The notes beneath the pieces are model-generated. The model was given only the letters and a program-made list of their open reading frames with translations. It was not told where the DNA came from and made no database searches. This document shows positions 12,685 through 25,103 of a stretch of DNA of 64,000 nt, piece after piece. A program made the translations under genes and the position numbers. Position 1 is the stretch's first letter, and each line of letters opens with the position of its first letter. This DNA comes from Oryzias latipes (lineage: Eukaryota > Chordata > Actinopteri > Beloniformes > Adrianichthyidae): assembly GCF_002234675.1 (NCBI RefSeq), contig NC_019863.2:3524609-3588608 (forward strand), given 5' to 3'.

Positions 12685-15608
12685 CAGAAGGCATGAGGAA
12701 TGCACAACTATGAAAACTGAAATTTTCCACCAAACCTCAGTCCGTCATGGCTCTGTTAGTTTGTGAACCAGCGTTTAATCACCTCGCTGTTCTCACCTGT
12801 CTTGGCTTTCAGCACACTCCTCCTTAAGTCCCTGTCCCGCTCCACACATCACTGTTGACGCAGAGAACCACCCAAAGTGTAACAACTCACACACAGCGGT
12901 TCACCTTCCCACCTTTTCCTTTGACGTCACGATCGGAAACACGCCGCCTAACGACCTGCCCCAAACGCTGGTCCACCAAACGGCCTCATAGGAGCAATAA
13001 CCACAAAGCCTCAGTCCTGCATAGACGCCACACACTGAATGTCATCAGAAACACCTCCCCCACTTTCACACCAGAGACACTTCCGACTGTTTCAGACACC
13101 CATCAGCTCCTCAACCACCACTCTGTGTTCCTGAGGATCCACAGACTCTGCACAAACAGACACACATTATCAGAGGAATGTTACAGAAGAGAGACCACAG
13201 CCTTTGGGAACACTGTCAGAGCTTCATTGACTGTTGTCACTCGTAAAAAAATTCAAAAAATGAAGCATATTTTTCTGGAAAATATTTAGATGTCAATTTA
13301 AATTAAAGAAAGCAAAGAGCATAGTATGACATAAAGAATGAAACATTGATGGTACTAGTTAAACAGTAATTCTAAATGTTGAAACAAAACATTTTGATGT
13401 TTGGATAAAACAATAAATAAAATAAAACTCTTAATTTCTTGCTTTAATTACATCTGAATGAATCATATAGATTAGTTGTATTTAACATGTTTAATTTTTC
13501 TTTTCCTTTATCAAAAAAATAATACATATCAAGCTTTATTAAGTCCCAAATGCTGTTTGTAACACCAATAAATACCACAAAGCTTCATACATTTAATAGC
13601 TTATCCTTCCAGTTTCTTTCCAGATCAATCACTTCTAAAGAAATCAGCAAGTTCAGTTATTTCTGGGTTTTCTGGATGCTTCGTGTTCCAGCCCGCTTTG
13701 TTCGTCTGTCAGGTATTTTTCCACTCAGTTGAATCGAGTGGGTGAGATGGAGAGATCATTTCTTAAAAGGGAAAAAAGCTGCGTGTTAAGCCGTGCGGTG
13801 CCTGCCTCCTCCCTGCTCATTCCCCTCTACAGCATCACTGTGAGGTCCAGCACTGCAGCACTGGCTGTGCTCGGAAAATTCCATGCTGCAGCGAGCAGAC
13901 GGGTGGCGGTGGCGGCGGCGGCGGTGGAGAGCCAGAAGCAGGTGCAATAAGGATGCAGATGATGAGGAAAGAAAGAGCTCCAAAGAGGAGTGGAATTTTT
14001 TTTCAATGTCATTGGAGAAAGACAGCGATGCATGAACACTGTGATCAAACAGACAGAGGGGGAGGAGGATTTAGAGGCAGAGGAGAATAATCCAGATGAC
14101 TGCAGTCATCTTGACAGAATTATGCTTCAAATATCACACGACCTGGAAAAAAAAAATGTACGCATTGCTTATAAACCACATAAATACCATGAAACAGGAG
14201 GCTGACAATAGGTAAACATCAGGAAAGCTTGCATTTTTGTAAAATGTGACTGTACAAAACTGTATCAAGGCTAAAAGTTGTTATTCTGAACAAGATTTAC
14301 TTCTAGTGACACACACAAACACTAAAACAAATCATTTGTCAAAGAAATAAAACATAGTCTAGAACTACTATTTGTGTCATGAGTTTCGTGCTCCACAGAA
14401 AAATCCCCCTTGGAGTCCAGCCTTGTGCTTGGATCTGATCCACACGGCTCTGAACGAGTGCAGAACTAAAACCTCTTTATTCTTCACAACATTTAAATCT
14501 CTCTGCTCCCACATCTAATGTTAGTCTCTTCTACTTTTGGCTTCTTGCTCCTTTCAAATAACTACCAGAGTTGTGGGATTGTACTCTTTTTGCTTGTTTG
14601 TTGTTAGTTTTTTTGTGCCCTTAAGCCCAATCATCTCACTCAAAATAACCTTGACCGCAATGTCACATTTAGAAAAGCAGTGTGATGGGCGTCAGTGGAA
14701 CAGGTCAGTCAATAATGATGTGTCCCATGCAGATTGATTGAAACAGGCCAAATGTGTTATTGATCAGCAGTTCTTTGACTGGCTTGCAGTTTTAATGCTG
14801 GAGACTGGCCACGTGAGTTGGAGATGCGTGGACTGCCAACACTCGATGTGGTGCAACATTTTTAGACAATTCCCTCATTAACGAGGCCAGGTTGTACTTA
14901 CCTCTCACTCACGTTTGAAGTCTAATTTATTTAGGAAAAAAATTGCGGCTTTGTGCTGCAGAAAGGAACAGGGCTTGATTTTGAGTCAGCACTTTCAAAT
15001 TAGTTCAAAACAGCACTTTGTGTACAGCTGCTGCAGAGGCAGAGCTGCAGATATGACTCACTAAAGGACAGACATCTGCAGGTATGTACCTCACTTAAAC
15101 CTGTTTTTGTGTTGTTGCTTTCTTGGATGAAACACATAATTCATACTTTTCCTTTGACATTTTATACTTATTGAAGCTTCAAAACACAGAATATTGTTAG
15201 TTTAGCAGGAAACTAACAAGCTCATTGTTCTCTTTCATTTATATTTGTCTGTTTTATTTCATCATAAAAGTACTATTCATAGGCCAAAATCATTTAAAAT
15301 CACTCAACACAGTTGATATTTGTTAAACTAGAAGCAATTGAATCATACTGTGGTGTCTCTGGAAAATGGACTGTGCCAAATTCACCCTCTTGAACCATTT
15401 CACATTGAAAATCAACCAAGGTTATTTAATAAGGGTAATTTTAGTGGGTGTTGTTGGTCAGTTTTTGGCACACAGTATCTTTTCAAGTACCCTGTGGGCG
15501 TGGCCATGTTCACTCTGGGCAGCACAAGCGATTCACGCATCTGAAACAGGGAACGAAAGGGCAGGTCAACTTAAAACAGTCACATGTTTCATAGCCTAAA
15601 TACCTTAA
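12685..15608. other. Intergenic, no supported gene
   Basis: Includes a GC-rich patch (about 13780-13950) with a GGT/GGC-type trinucleotide run at 13905-13927, and an open frame at 12855-13289 that begins at a non-ATG codon and is rich in Thr, His and Arg. Neither carries a recognisable domain. 13780-13950 could be an unrecognised promoter or 5' exon; I cannot show it. Confidence 0.45.
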
Positions 15609-15889
15609 AGGACCAATGTCATGCAAAAGCTACTTTACTGAGCTTTTAAGTGTATTTTAATGTTCATTCTCACGAAAAAAAACCAGCAACCCCAAAGTGG
15701 TGTTTTGATCCCTTCATGCATCTTTGAGTATTCCTCTGAGCACCAGCTCCTCCTGATCCACAAACAGGCGGGTTCTCACATTGTGACATAGATAAGTGAG
15801 GAGCCGCCCCTTCTAGGAGGAGTCTGCCCTGCCAGCTCCGCCCCCAGACTAACACACACCCACTTTCTCTACGGAGTGTGAGGTGTTGG

Positions 15890-16260
15890 GGCCAGGGCGG
15901 TTGTTGTTCTGCTTTTATTTTGGTACTTCCTGTTTCTCATATGTCCTCTCATTGCAGATGTCTTGACCTTCCCTCCAGTGTCAATTCTGCCACAGCATGT
16001 TCATCTGCCCTCCCTGATATGCGCACCTGTTTGTAATTGTTTTATCTGTCCTCATGGTTACCGTCTGCGTCTCCCCTGCACTTGTTGCCAGATTGTTTTC
16101 TGTTTTCGGTTCACAGAATGACGAGCCTTCGTGTCTTCTGAGCAAGTCTGTCGATTAAATTTGGACATCTCTTTGGGAAATCCTGCGTCCTGCATTTGTG
16201 TCCACGCCGCATCCTCGACGCGGAGCTAGTGGTGATCGGCTGAACACAGACACGAAAAGT
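15890..16260 (+). repeat. Retroelement-like tract
   Basis: Pyrimidine-rich, with runs such as TTCCTGTTTCTCATATGTCC and a final ATTAAATTTGGACATC...CCTGCATTTGTGTCC, a style recurring in teleost dispersed retroelement ends. No terminal duplication found; class uncertain. Confidence 0.3.
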
Positions 16261-17462
16261 AGGTGAAACGCAGACACACTGCCAAGGCCGACTTTAGGTT
16301 GATGTCACGAAATCAGCTGCACCCACATGGAGAGAAAGGCGCAGCCTCAGAGATCAAATCATCTTACTCCTTAGTAGGAAAATAAGCTAGCAAAAAAAAC
16401 CTTATGTTTTATTAAAAATCGTTCTTTAGTGCAGTGTATTTCAACTGATGTGTTGCGGCACATTAGTGCGCTGTGGGAGATGGTCAGGTGTGCCGTGTGA
16501 AATTACCCATTTTAACTGATCTAAAAACATTTTCCATCTCCAGGATATCAGCTCTTTGTTCATCCAAACAGGCACTGATAAAACACTGCATATTTAGGAA
16601 TATGAAAGATCATAAAATACTTTTTTCTTTGTGTTTATTGGATTCTATTAAAGACATTTTGATAAGAATGACGCGATTTAGCCGCAGCTTCAGCTCTGTT
16701 TTAAGAAAAGTCCCGCCCCTTTAAATATCTCCACCAATCATTCTTGGAGTCTTAATCACACGTCATCAGTCTGACCAATCAGAAGTGGTTAAAGTCTTCA
16801 CTTCCTTGTTCCGATTCTGCTCAAAAAGTCTCTCAGTTCCAACAAAAATACCAGCTAAAGCTCGTCTTTAGCGGTTTAGCTTTCCACAGAATCCGGTATC
16901 AGACCGTGAAACAAGTGAACAAAACAATGAAGCTCAGAGACGCCAGTCTGTCTGCGTTCGGCGTCTGTTTGCACTATATATCCCATGATGCATTGGGTTA
17001 AAGTGCGAGGATCTCAGCGCACAATTAGTCTTCTTTGTTAAACGTCTTGAAACCACAACAAACACACATCAAACAGTTTTTAAATCTTTTAACTTAACTT
17101 TTATTAAATCTTTTATAAAAAAACAGCTGCAGCTTCCAGCTTTTTCTGCCACAATTATCACAAAAATGCATGTGAGACTGCAGAGGGGCTGAAGATCAAT
17201 ACAGACCAGGGGCCTCATTTATAAAACTTTGCGTAGGATTTGCGTCAGAAGTGGCGTATGGATGAAACATAGGACGTGCGTACGCACAGAAATATTCGGA
17301 TTTATAAAACTGTGCGCACGCACGTCCTACGCATCTTTCCCTTAATAAATCACAACCAATTCTAAATGCAGCGCAGCTTTTGCGGCTTTATGACACGCCC
17401 ATAGTTGCCCATAAATAGTCCGTGAAACGCCCACAAATGAATATTCATTGATTCATTGAACC

Positions 17463-17900
17463 ATGGCACACACCGAGAGGAAATCAAAAAAAAGTAACTT
17501 CACTCAATGTGAAGTAGAAGTTATCGTTGGTGAGGTGGAAAAGAGGAGAAAAGTGTTGTTTGGAGGGCACAGTGTGGGCATTACTAATGCCAAAAAGGCA
17601 CGTGAGTGGCAAACGGCGGCAGACGCCATTAATGCTGTAGCCTCACAACCTCGGACCGTGGTTAAATAAAAAAGAAATGGTCGGACATCAAAGTCGAGGC
17701 AAAAAAACGTCTGGTGCTGCATAGCCAGAGTGTGCCTGCCACGGGGGGGGGACACCGGAGCTGACCCCTCTTGATGACAGACTGGCGGCAATAATTGGGG
17801 AATCCCTTAGTGGAGTGGTGACTGAGGCGCAGGGGGGCGCCGATGCGCCAGATGCACCGGGGGACACCCCCCCAAAAGCCCGCAGAGGAAGTTGGAACCG
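17463..17900 (+). pseudogene. Myb/SANT-like DNA-binding protein of a transposon, frameshifted
   Basis: An ATG at 17463 opens 68 codons with a helix-rich, basic N-terminus (FTQCEVEVIVGEVEKRRK, later AREWQTAADAINAVAS). This matches the Myb/SANT-like domain found in NAIF1-like and Harbinger MYB proteins. The frame then stops at 17667. One missing base near 17661-17675 puts the continuation KKKWSDIKVEAKKRL in another frame, and a second shift at the G9 run (17743-17751) precedes TPELTPLDDRLAAIIGE. Two frameshifts make it a pseudogene. In Harbinger elements such a protein helps bring the nuclease to DNA ends. Confidence 0.75.
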
Positions 17901-18285
17901 GCTCATAAGCCACTCGTCCTCGTTTGCCAGCAAGTCTTCTTGTCTAAAGATGCGTCACTCCGAATTCTTCCATTTGCCACATCTTATAAGAGCCCAAGAT
18001 CAGCCATTGTGCGTCATTACGCATTGTGATGGGGCATTTTATTTCCATCCATTTAATTGCATCTGACAAGCTACAGATGTCGGTAATAATCGACGTGGAA
18101 ATGGGAAATTGATCAGCGCAAATGTAATTTCTTGTTGCTTTCTGAATGGTGAGACATACGCCATAGATTGTTTTATCAAAAATAAAACAAACTAAAGGCA
18201 CATGCATGAATACCATAATTCCATAGCTTATGAAGAAATATTTTACTATGAAAACAACTTTCCCCAGTGGACAATTAATGCATCT

Positions 18286-18300
18286 CTCTCTATCTATCCA

Positions 18301-18371
<71 letters not shown>

Positions 18372-18424
18372 ATCTATTCATCTGTCTGTCTGTCTCTCTA
18401 TCTATTCATCTGTCTGTCTGTCTA
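18286..18424. repeat. TCTG/TCTA tetranucleotide microsatellite
   Basis: A long pure TCTG run (about 18301-18366) followed by mixed TCTG, TCTC, TATC and ATTCATC units. It lies inside the Harbinger-like element. Confidence 0.95.
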
Positions 18425-19108
18425 ATTGCACCTATATCTGCTCCGCCAGACGGACACATTAACGAGAATATCAGTTTTGTACATTATTTCGTTCTGTTAA
18501 CTATATTATTTATGAGGATGAATTGCACAACATGCCAACATTGCAGAACATTTTTCACTTTTCTTTTTGCAAATAAGTGTTCATTTGAATTTCTGTTGTA
18601 ATTTTCGTTTGATTTTTTTTATTTGTGTCACTGCTGATCGATCAAACGGGTGTTTGTGTAGCTGTTAATTGTAAGACTTGCTTTGTGAAGTCTTCATGTT
18701 ATTTCTGAGAGGCAGGATTGTCATTGTCACTTTCACGTGTTTCTTCCATCTGCCGACGGCGTCGCCGTTTCTCATTTCAACCGTTTTTGTGCGTACGCCT
18801 GGGTCAGAGCTTGCGTGGAGGACCGCACATTTTCCCGTCAAGTTTGCTTTTTATAAATCTCAACTATTGCGTAGAGAGTGGCGTACGCCTTCTTTTGTGC
18901 GTACGCAACGTTTATAAATGAGGCCCCTGGAGTTTCTCCTTTTTTTTTGAATTTTTGGATGCTGGTGTGCCGCTGGATTTTTGTCAAGGTTAAAGTGTGC
19001 CGTGGCTCTAAAAAGGTTGAAAAACACTGCTTTAGTGTGCCAAAATGTTATCGTACATATGGATATTGTTGACTCTGAAAGGCGTAAGAATAGCATGATA
19101 TGGGCCCT

Positions 19109-21107
19109 TTAAATCAGCTTGTTGTGTTCAGAAAAACAATCCTTTCTGCCTTGTTTGCTTCTTCCTCTTTCTAATATGGGAAGCTTGTTTCATTTTGTGT
19201 TCAGCTGTTTGCTGAATCTGCGTTTATTGAAAGCATGGCATTGGCAAAAACACTTGCAAATATGTCTTTGTCACGCTTGGAAACTGCCGTTTGGTGACTT
19301 CTGCTCTATGTTCCTTCAAAGTTAATAGTGTTTGAGTAAAAGGAAAACTGAACAAGCATTAAACAACCCCACTGTTCTGTCACTACATCCAGAAAAATGC
19401 CGGCATTGTTTGCTGGAAACACAGGTGCCAAACCAAGACTCGCCTTTGTTTTAGCAGAGTTTTCATCCCTGATTTCCAAAAGCATCTTTGTTTAAATCCA
19501 GCTTTAATTTGTTGAAGATAGATGTCTGTAAAGTAGTGTGAACAAAACCAAACTCTCTCAATTGGATTATAGGAAAACAACATTCTGCGTCTACAGGATA
19601 AATTTCCGTTGGGTGCAGGAAAAAACTGTTCTCTGCCTAACAGCCAAAAACGTTTTTTTTTTCAGCACATGACATGGTTCAGGTTACCCCCTTAAAGCCT
19701 CACAGACATGGCGTTGTAATGTCACCAGCCATACAAAGGATGGGCAACAGACTTTGTAGACAAAATATGGTGTATGCTCAGACAGCCTGTTCACACTAAG
19801 CTATCTTTTTTATCTTTAGATTTTGAAAGCACATAACATAAGCACCGGCTTACCTCACACAACAGCAGTTCTATATATTAATGTTGCACACTGTTAATAT
19901 GAACACTGCAGATTTGCACTGGACTGTATTGTAAATAGCTTTCTCTTCCTATTCTACATCGGACGGTGTAGAAATTTGCTGATAGGGGTTCTATTGTAAA
20001 TTCAATTTTCCCCTGGGATAAATAAACTATTCTGATTCTGACACATTTCAACAACAAATCTAATTTATTTTCATCAAAATACTGTCAAAATACCATTTTA
20101 AGAGAATTAAACAATTGGAATTTCACGGTCAACTGTTCACCCACCATTTACAAGTTCTCAAATGCCAGTGAGGTATCGGGGTAATCATCATTTTTCTTTA
20201 GACTCACCTGTGAGGGTAAAGTTAACAAAACGCTGCCTGGTAACATAGCGGTGGGACTTGCGTGGTCATTGCTGACACCATCTTGTCATCTGCTGGTAGC
20301 ACAACAGGTTCCATTAGATCTAATCCATCAAACTCCCAAACTCTGGTGCTAAACCCATGAGTATGTAATTCTTTATCACATCCAAATGTCTCAACAACAG
20401 TTCCAGGAAATCCATTACCCAGAACTGTGTTTTGGAAATGCATGATAGCTCTCAGGAGGCTAACTCTTTCCCTCAAACAGCTGAGATAATATGTTTTTAA
20501 AAAAACACCAATCCCTCCTTCTCTGATCCTTAGAACAAAGTTAGGAGAATATGAAATAACCCGAATGTGACTTCAGTACAAAGTAAATAAAGCAACAAAA
20601 CTTAAAACTTGTTTGGCCTTCAAACCTGGAAAAAAAGGAAATAGACCAGAATTTTAAACTGATAATGCCCAAATTTAGCATCCAACCAGTTGAGGATTAT
20701 CAAGAACACGCTAAAAAAAGGTATCAGAGCAAAGATTTTTCTGACCAATGGAATGACGAAGTAACAGCTGTTTATTTCTCTATAAAAGTCTATGGGATTT
20801 TGGCTCATTTGAACCAGCGGGTACTTCCTGTTTGGAACGCCAGGGGGGAGGAGTCACTTAGTCCATTTCTCATATACAGTCAATGGTTACACTTCAGTCT
20901 TAGAAGCAGAGGCGTAAAATTTCATCTGAGACTCAAACTTAAGGACTTGAAACTTGGCCAGACACTTGAGATTTGACATTTTTTAAAGAAAAAAAAATCT
21001 TTTTTACCTTCAAAACATCAGTGTCATGTCTAGAGACGCAAGTCTGTTCACTATTTTTTTTTCTGTTATTTCCTATGTGAGAATATAAAATGCCCAATAT
21101 TACGGAA
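19109..21107. other. Intergenic, repeat remnants only
   Basis: Holds a retroelement tail at 19900-20045 and a repeat-like tract at about 20640-20960. An 84-codon minus-strand open frame at 20222-20476 has ordinary amino-acid composition but no recognised family. Confidence 0.45.
19900..20045 (+). mobile_element. LINE-like 3' tail
   Basis: TTGCACTGGACTGTATTGTA ... CCCTGGGATAAATAAACTAT then TCTGATTCTGA is the usual end of a teleost non-LTR element, with a polyadenylation-like motif and a short terminal repeat. Confidence 0.45.
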
Positions 21108-21540
21108 TATGATCAGAATTCTTCCTCTACCCCTTCGGCATATCCCTATCCCTCCAGTTGTAGGGGCATTTGGAAGGATATCTGTGTCTGAAATGGCTTT
21201 ATGAATGGGAAATCCTTGCGGCAAAGGGCTCTGTATCCCTTGGCACGAGGGTTGAGGAGTAACGCCTTTCATGTGGGTGTTCTCTGAAGCACACTAGTTT
21301 ACATTTAAATGTAAGTAATGGCTTTTTGTTTTAGCATGACATTTTCAAAGTTGTAAAACGAATGATGTTATGTATTTTCTGAGCCTGGCAGGTACTCGCT
21401 AACAAGGATGGGCAGCGATTATTGATGACGTCATTGAATCGGAGTGACGTCCAAATTAGAAGACACTACTTTTTTATAACTCTCCGTTTCGAGGACTAAA
21501 TGTAGGGGTAGGGAGAAGCTGTAGGGGTTTTTACATTAGG
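21108..21540. mobile_element. TIR element family 2, copy 2
   Basis: Left terminus CTTCCTCTACCCCTTCGGCA, right terminus TAGGGGTAGGGAGAAGCTGT, with an interior (GTAATGGCTTTTTGTTTTAG) that is the inverse of copy 1. Boundaries approximate. Confidence 0.55.
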
Positions 21541-23560
21541 TTTGCGGGGAAAATGGTGATTACCAGGTGCTTTGTTGTAATTTGACAGATTTTTAGAGAA
21601 CAAAGCGAATAACTTTAAAACTTGATATAGGCTTAATTTAGCTTTGTATGTGTGTGTTTGGGGGGGGGGGTGCGTGTGTGTGTGTGAAATAAGAGTTATG
21701 ATTAAAACAGCTAGAACAAGTTTCTCAGTAAATGTATAGTTTGGACAGAAAGTCTGCTTTGCTTTAGGTTGCCACCCTTGTACAGCCTGTGCTCTGTGCT
21801 GAAGTAATGTCATGGGGTTTATGCACAGTCAGATTAGATTTAGTGGACTGTTACATAATACAGCTGAAGCTCAAAGAACCTATACTGTATTTGCCGTTGA
21901 AACACTTCATAGTCTGCACGTGTTATCACAAAAAACCTGCAGAAGCATGTCCCTGCCATCACACACACATGTATTGCATAAACACATGCACACATAATCA
22001 CATGCACACCCTCACATATGTGAAGAAACTCCAGAATCCATCTCATTCTGCCAAGTGGAGGAGGAGTTGTAATTCTGGCCCTTAACAGATGATGTTTTCC
22101 CAGTTTTTCCTAGAAGTGGAAAACTGAGAAACGCTAAAGTAATATGTGCCAAAGTGCATGCAGCAGTGTTGGGGCTCTCTCCATACATTAGAGGTTTATG
22201 AAAATTAACTTTATACGACAATTACAAAACATAATGAAACTTTTCACCAAATTAAAAACAGCTACAAAAAACTCTGTGATTAATTGTGATGTTTTTGCCG
22301 ACTAGTTCATTTGTAAAAACAATTTGGGAAACACCGTCTAATTATGCTGTTTTACTTCGATTTACTTTAGAAAGAAGTTAAACCTTTTAAAAAAAAGAAT
22401 CACTCTATAAATAGGGAAAACATCACTAATTTTTCCTGTTTGCAGGTCCTCAGTTTAAATCTAATCACTTTTTTTTCTTGCAGTGAACATTTCTGCTGAA
22501 GCGTTTGCTTTAAGTCATTCCCTTATGTTTGTTTTAGGCCTAATTTCTAACATGAACATACACGAGGCTGCGCTTGCACAGAGGATGCAATCATTTTGCG
22601 AGGGCATGCACGTGTGTGCAAGAAGCCCAAAATATTATGGTTTCGGATCTCTGTGCTTCAGGGAGCCACGTGACATCCTGTGCAACACGTGCTGAGAAAA
22701 GCAGGGATTTGGCTCACATTCATGACTTTTCTCTGCTCCTTTTCAGCATACTTGGGTCATGTTGATCTTGTTGAAATTTAGTGTTCAACATAGAAAATGC
22801 TCAGCTGCACACTACTGTTTGACAATGGCACTTTCACTTATGTACGTCAGTCTAAAGTCCACCATAGTGTCCTAGTGCACATTCCACAGAAAGCATGCAC
22901 TTGTATGTTTTAGTTCAAAGAGTACAGGAATTGACATTCATCTGACTTTACGAGACTGTCTCTGAACTGCAGGTTTTTGTGAACTCCCCATAGAGCATAC
23001 CATCTCCGGTTGCAAAGAGAACAAGTTGTTCTTCTTCAATCTGAAAAAAAAGGACCACGTGTTTGCAAAACTGTTTCCTTTTTTTCACTTTAACCACAAA
23101 TTTTTTTGTCTCTGGTTTTCTGACAGAAGTAGACTGGATCTAAACTTTTGGGTTTATATTCATTAAAAAAATGAAAGCAGTAGCAACATCAGAAAATCTG
23201 AATAAACTTGTGTTTTTATTTATCTTATTAGTTTTTCCATGTGCTGTAATTGAGCAAAATAGTAAAAGCAGGACAGGGTGTCACATGTAGACTTTCGTTT
23301 GACTCTCTTTTTGTATTAACATTCATGCATAGCACCTTTGCAGTGTTTTATTCTTAAGACAGTGCTGCCAGCTGTAGCAATGAAGTTGTGGTTGTTATGA
23401 CAGAGCGTTAAACAGGAAGGAAAGCCTGTCTCTTTAAATGAGGAATAACCTTTACTCTCAGAACTGCACTGTTGCCTAAATCAAATGTTAGTAAATCAAA
23501 TGGTAGTCAATGTTTAGCAGCTTTCTGTTACGTATTGATCGGTTGAATCTAAATATACAA
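21541..23560. other. Intergenic, no gene seen
   Basis: Contains a G11 run followed by a GT repeat (21660-21684) and a short CA-rich stretch (about 21960-22010). No supported ORF. Confidence 0.5.
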
Positions 23561-23564
23561 CAGA

Positions 23565-23930
23565 GAGGTTTACAACGGTGGTGTGGATTTATGGAACAGA
23601 CTGTATAAAGGTTTAAAACAAAGCAAAAGTTTACATGTATTCAAAACAACCCCACTTCACTGATGGAACAGTGCAAGGCAAGAAATGATCAACAAAAACC
23701 AAAATGTCACTTCTGCAAAGGTGCTGTGCAGGATAATTGTGAATGTATAACAAGTCCTAAACTGTAAATAGAGATACGTAGATTATCAGGTGTTGTAAAA
23801 AAGGGGTGGCATAACACAATATTTCTCTTCAACTCACTCCTTTTCAAGCACAGTCTTGTTTTATCTCTTTTTTAAACTCGTGTTTATTTTTATTCATGTT
23901 TGAAATAAAGAAAATTGAATTGAAATGAAA
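23565..23930 (+). mobile_element. Decayed LINE 3' end (ORF2 C-terminus plus tail)
   Basis: From about 23575 one frame reads GGVDLWNRLYKGLKQSKSL, then HVFK. This is the LWN..L...LK....F K pattern at the C-terminus of many teleost non-LTR reverse-transcriptase proteins. It is followed by a 3'UTR-like stretch and a tail AATAAAGAAAATTGAATTG at about 23905-23929. 5'-truncated. Confidence 0.55.
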
Positions 23931-25103
23931 AGTTTCACATTGAATCGTTTTGGCACAAACAAATCAAAAATGATTTTTTCCCCCCCCTTTGTTGTGTTGA
24001 AAAGCCTCACAGCTTTCAGTGGTATTTTAATGCCTTGTTAAGTTCAGCAGGTTTACCTTAAATCTCAAGGTTTCACACATCAGTAGTGGGCTCCATGAGA
24101 CTCGAGTGAAAGACTAGAAGCTAGGTGGATGGTCACTAACTGACGCACTCTTGCCCTCGTGCAACAGGAGAGCCTCCTCATGATCGGATTTTGGTGGCAT
24201 CGATCAGTTGCCACTGAAACACGAGGCTGCAGGGAGCTCGGCTGCTCAGTGTTGTGGGTGCGGAGCACGTGAATGTGACCTGGCGCCCCCGTTTGGATGG
24301 GAACCAAGGGCCCCGAAGCCAACAGAACCTGGCTGCTTGGTTTATGGATCTGTGGTGTGGAATCTGAACTAATTATTTAGCTGAGTCTGAGAAAAACAAA
24401 AGTTTGAGCAAGTTTCAGTTTTTATTCAAACAGCTGGCCTGAAAGGTAAAGGCCCGATGCAATGAGGGTACACTGGGAAAAATGCTTTTTCACTAAAAGG
24501 GTAGTGGATAAACAATGACAGAAGGATGAAAACACACTTGGCAACCGAAGGCCACTTAAGCCATTCTAGACGCATACACTTTTTACACTTGCTCTCGAAA
24601 AACACTCAAAGACAAGAACGTAACCATGGCAACACGCTGAAGTTAGATCTCTTGTAAAAGTAGTGTCGGTCCTAAAAAAGATTTTGTACTTGCAATAAGA
24701 CATTTGTGAATTTGAAAAAAAGATTGTTCATCCATAGAACGGTGTTGTCCGTGTGTGAAACGAAACCTAAGCACCCGCATTGATTTACAATGACAAAACC
24801 CAAGTCACAGTTCTTCAACCAGTCAGCAGTTTTTTTTACTGTCACCCAATCTGTGCGCTGCTTGAATCAGCCAATCAGATGCATAATATGCATGTCATGA
24901 CAAAATAAAAGCTTCTTTATTCTAAACAAAGGTGAAGGAGATGAGCGAAACGGTGGAAAATACCTGAAATTTAAATGTGTTTTTCATTGTTAGTGTTTTT
25001 CATTGTTAGTTTTATGAAATTACGATGTTATCTTCCGCCATCTTCATCTTACCGCGATCAGTCATGTTTTTTTTTATATCTTTTCCCATTTACACAATTT
25101 AAT
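23931..25103. other. Intergenic, no gene seen
   Basis: A C8 run at 23980-23987. No exon or repeat family recognised. Confidence 0.45.

Larger units (their letters stand above)
17206..18930. mobile_element. Harbinger-like element carrying a Myb/SANT gene
   Basis: A perfect 20-bp inverted repeat (CCAGGGGCCTCATTTATAAA at 17206-17225, its complement at 18911-18930) bounds 1.7 kb. The similarity continues inward through subterminal GCGTACGC-type palindromes. The only coding trace is a Myb/SANT-like protein at 17463; no DDE nuclease is seen. The association with a Myb-like protein suggests PIF/Harbinger. No clear 3-bp duplication is visible, so the class is an inference. Confidence 0.65.
16432..19029. 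mobile_element. Non-autonomous hAT element with 8-bp target duplication
   Basis: Termini are CAGTGTATTTCAAC and GTTGAAAAACACTG, inverted with one mismatch. The flanking octamer CTTTAGTG is present unchanged on both sides (16424-16431 and 19030-19037), the hallmark of hAT insertion. Without the nested Harbinger-like element it would be about 870 bp, too short for a transposase. Confidence 0.85.
15609..19108. mobile_element. TTAA-flanked DNA element (outer member of a nest)
   Basis: The left end AGGACCAATGTCATGC and right end GCATGATATGGGCCCT are inverted repeats, and each is bounded by TTAA (15605-15608 and 19109-19112), the duplication made by piggyBac and Kolobok-type transposases. Its own body is 15609 to about 16423 plus 19038-19108. 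The rest is later insertions: a hAT at 16432-19029 and probably a retroelement-like tract at about 15890-16260. No transposase remains. Confidence 0.65.

Noticed and set aside
12855..13289. 144-codon Thr/His/Arg-rich frame
   Set aside because: Starts at a non-ATG codon, its composition is typical of translated C- and A-rich DNA, and no family is recognised.
13729..13950. Open frame over a GC-rich GGT/GGC run
   Set aside because: Ala/Val run follows from the trinucleotide repeat. Might be part of an unseen 5' exon, but nothing supports it.
15890..16260. Possible LTR of an endogenous retroelement
   Set aside because: No paired copy, TG...CA ends or primer-binding site could be found; kept only as a low-confidence repeat.
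18202..18601. Long Ser/Val/Cys/Leu open frames
   Set aside because: Translations of the TCTG microsatellite.
20222..20476. 84-codon minus-strand frame of ordinary composition
   Set aside because: No recognised domain, no splice context and no partner exons. I cannot separate it from chance.
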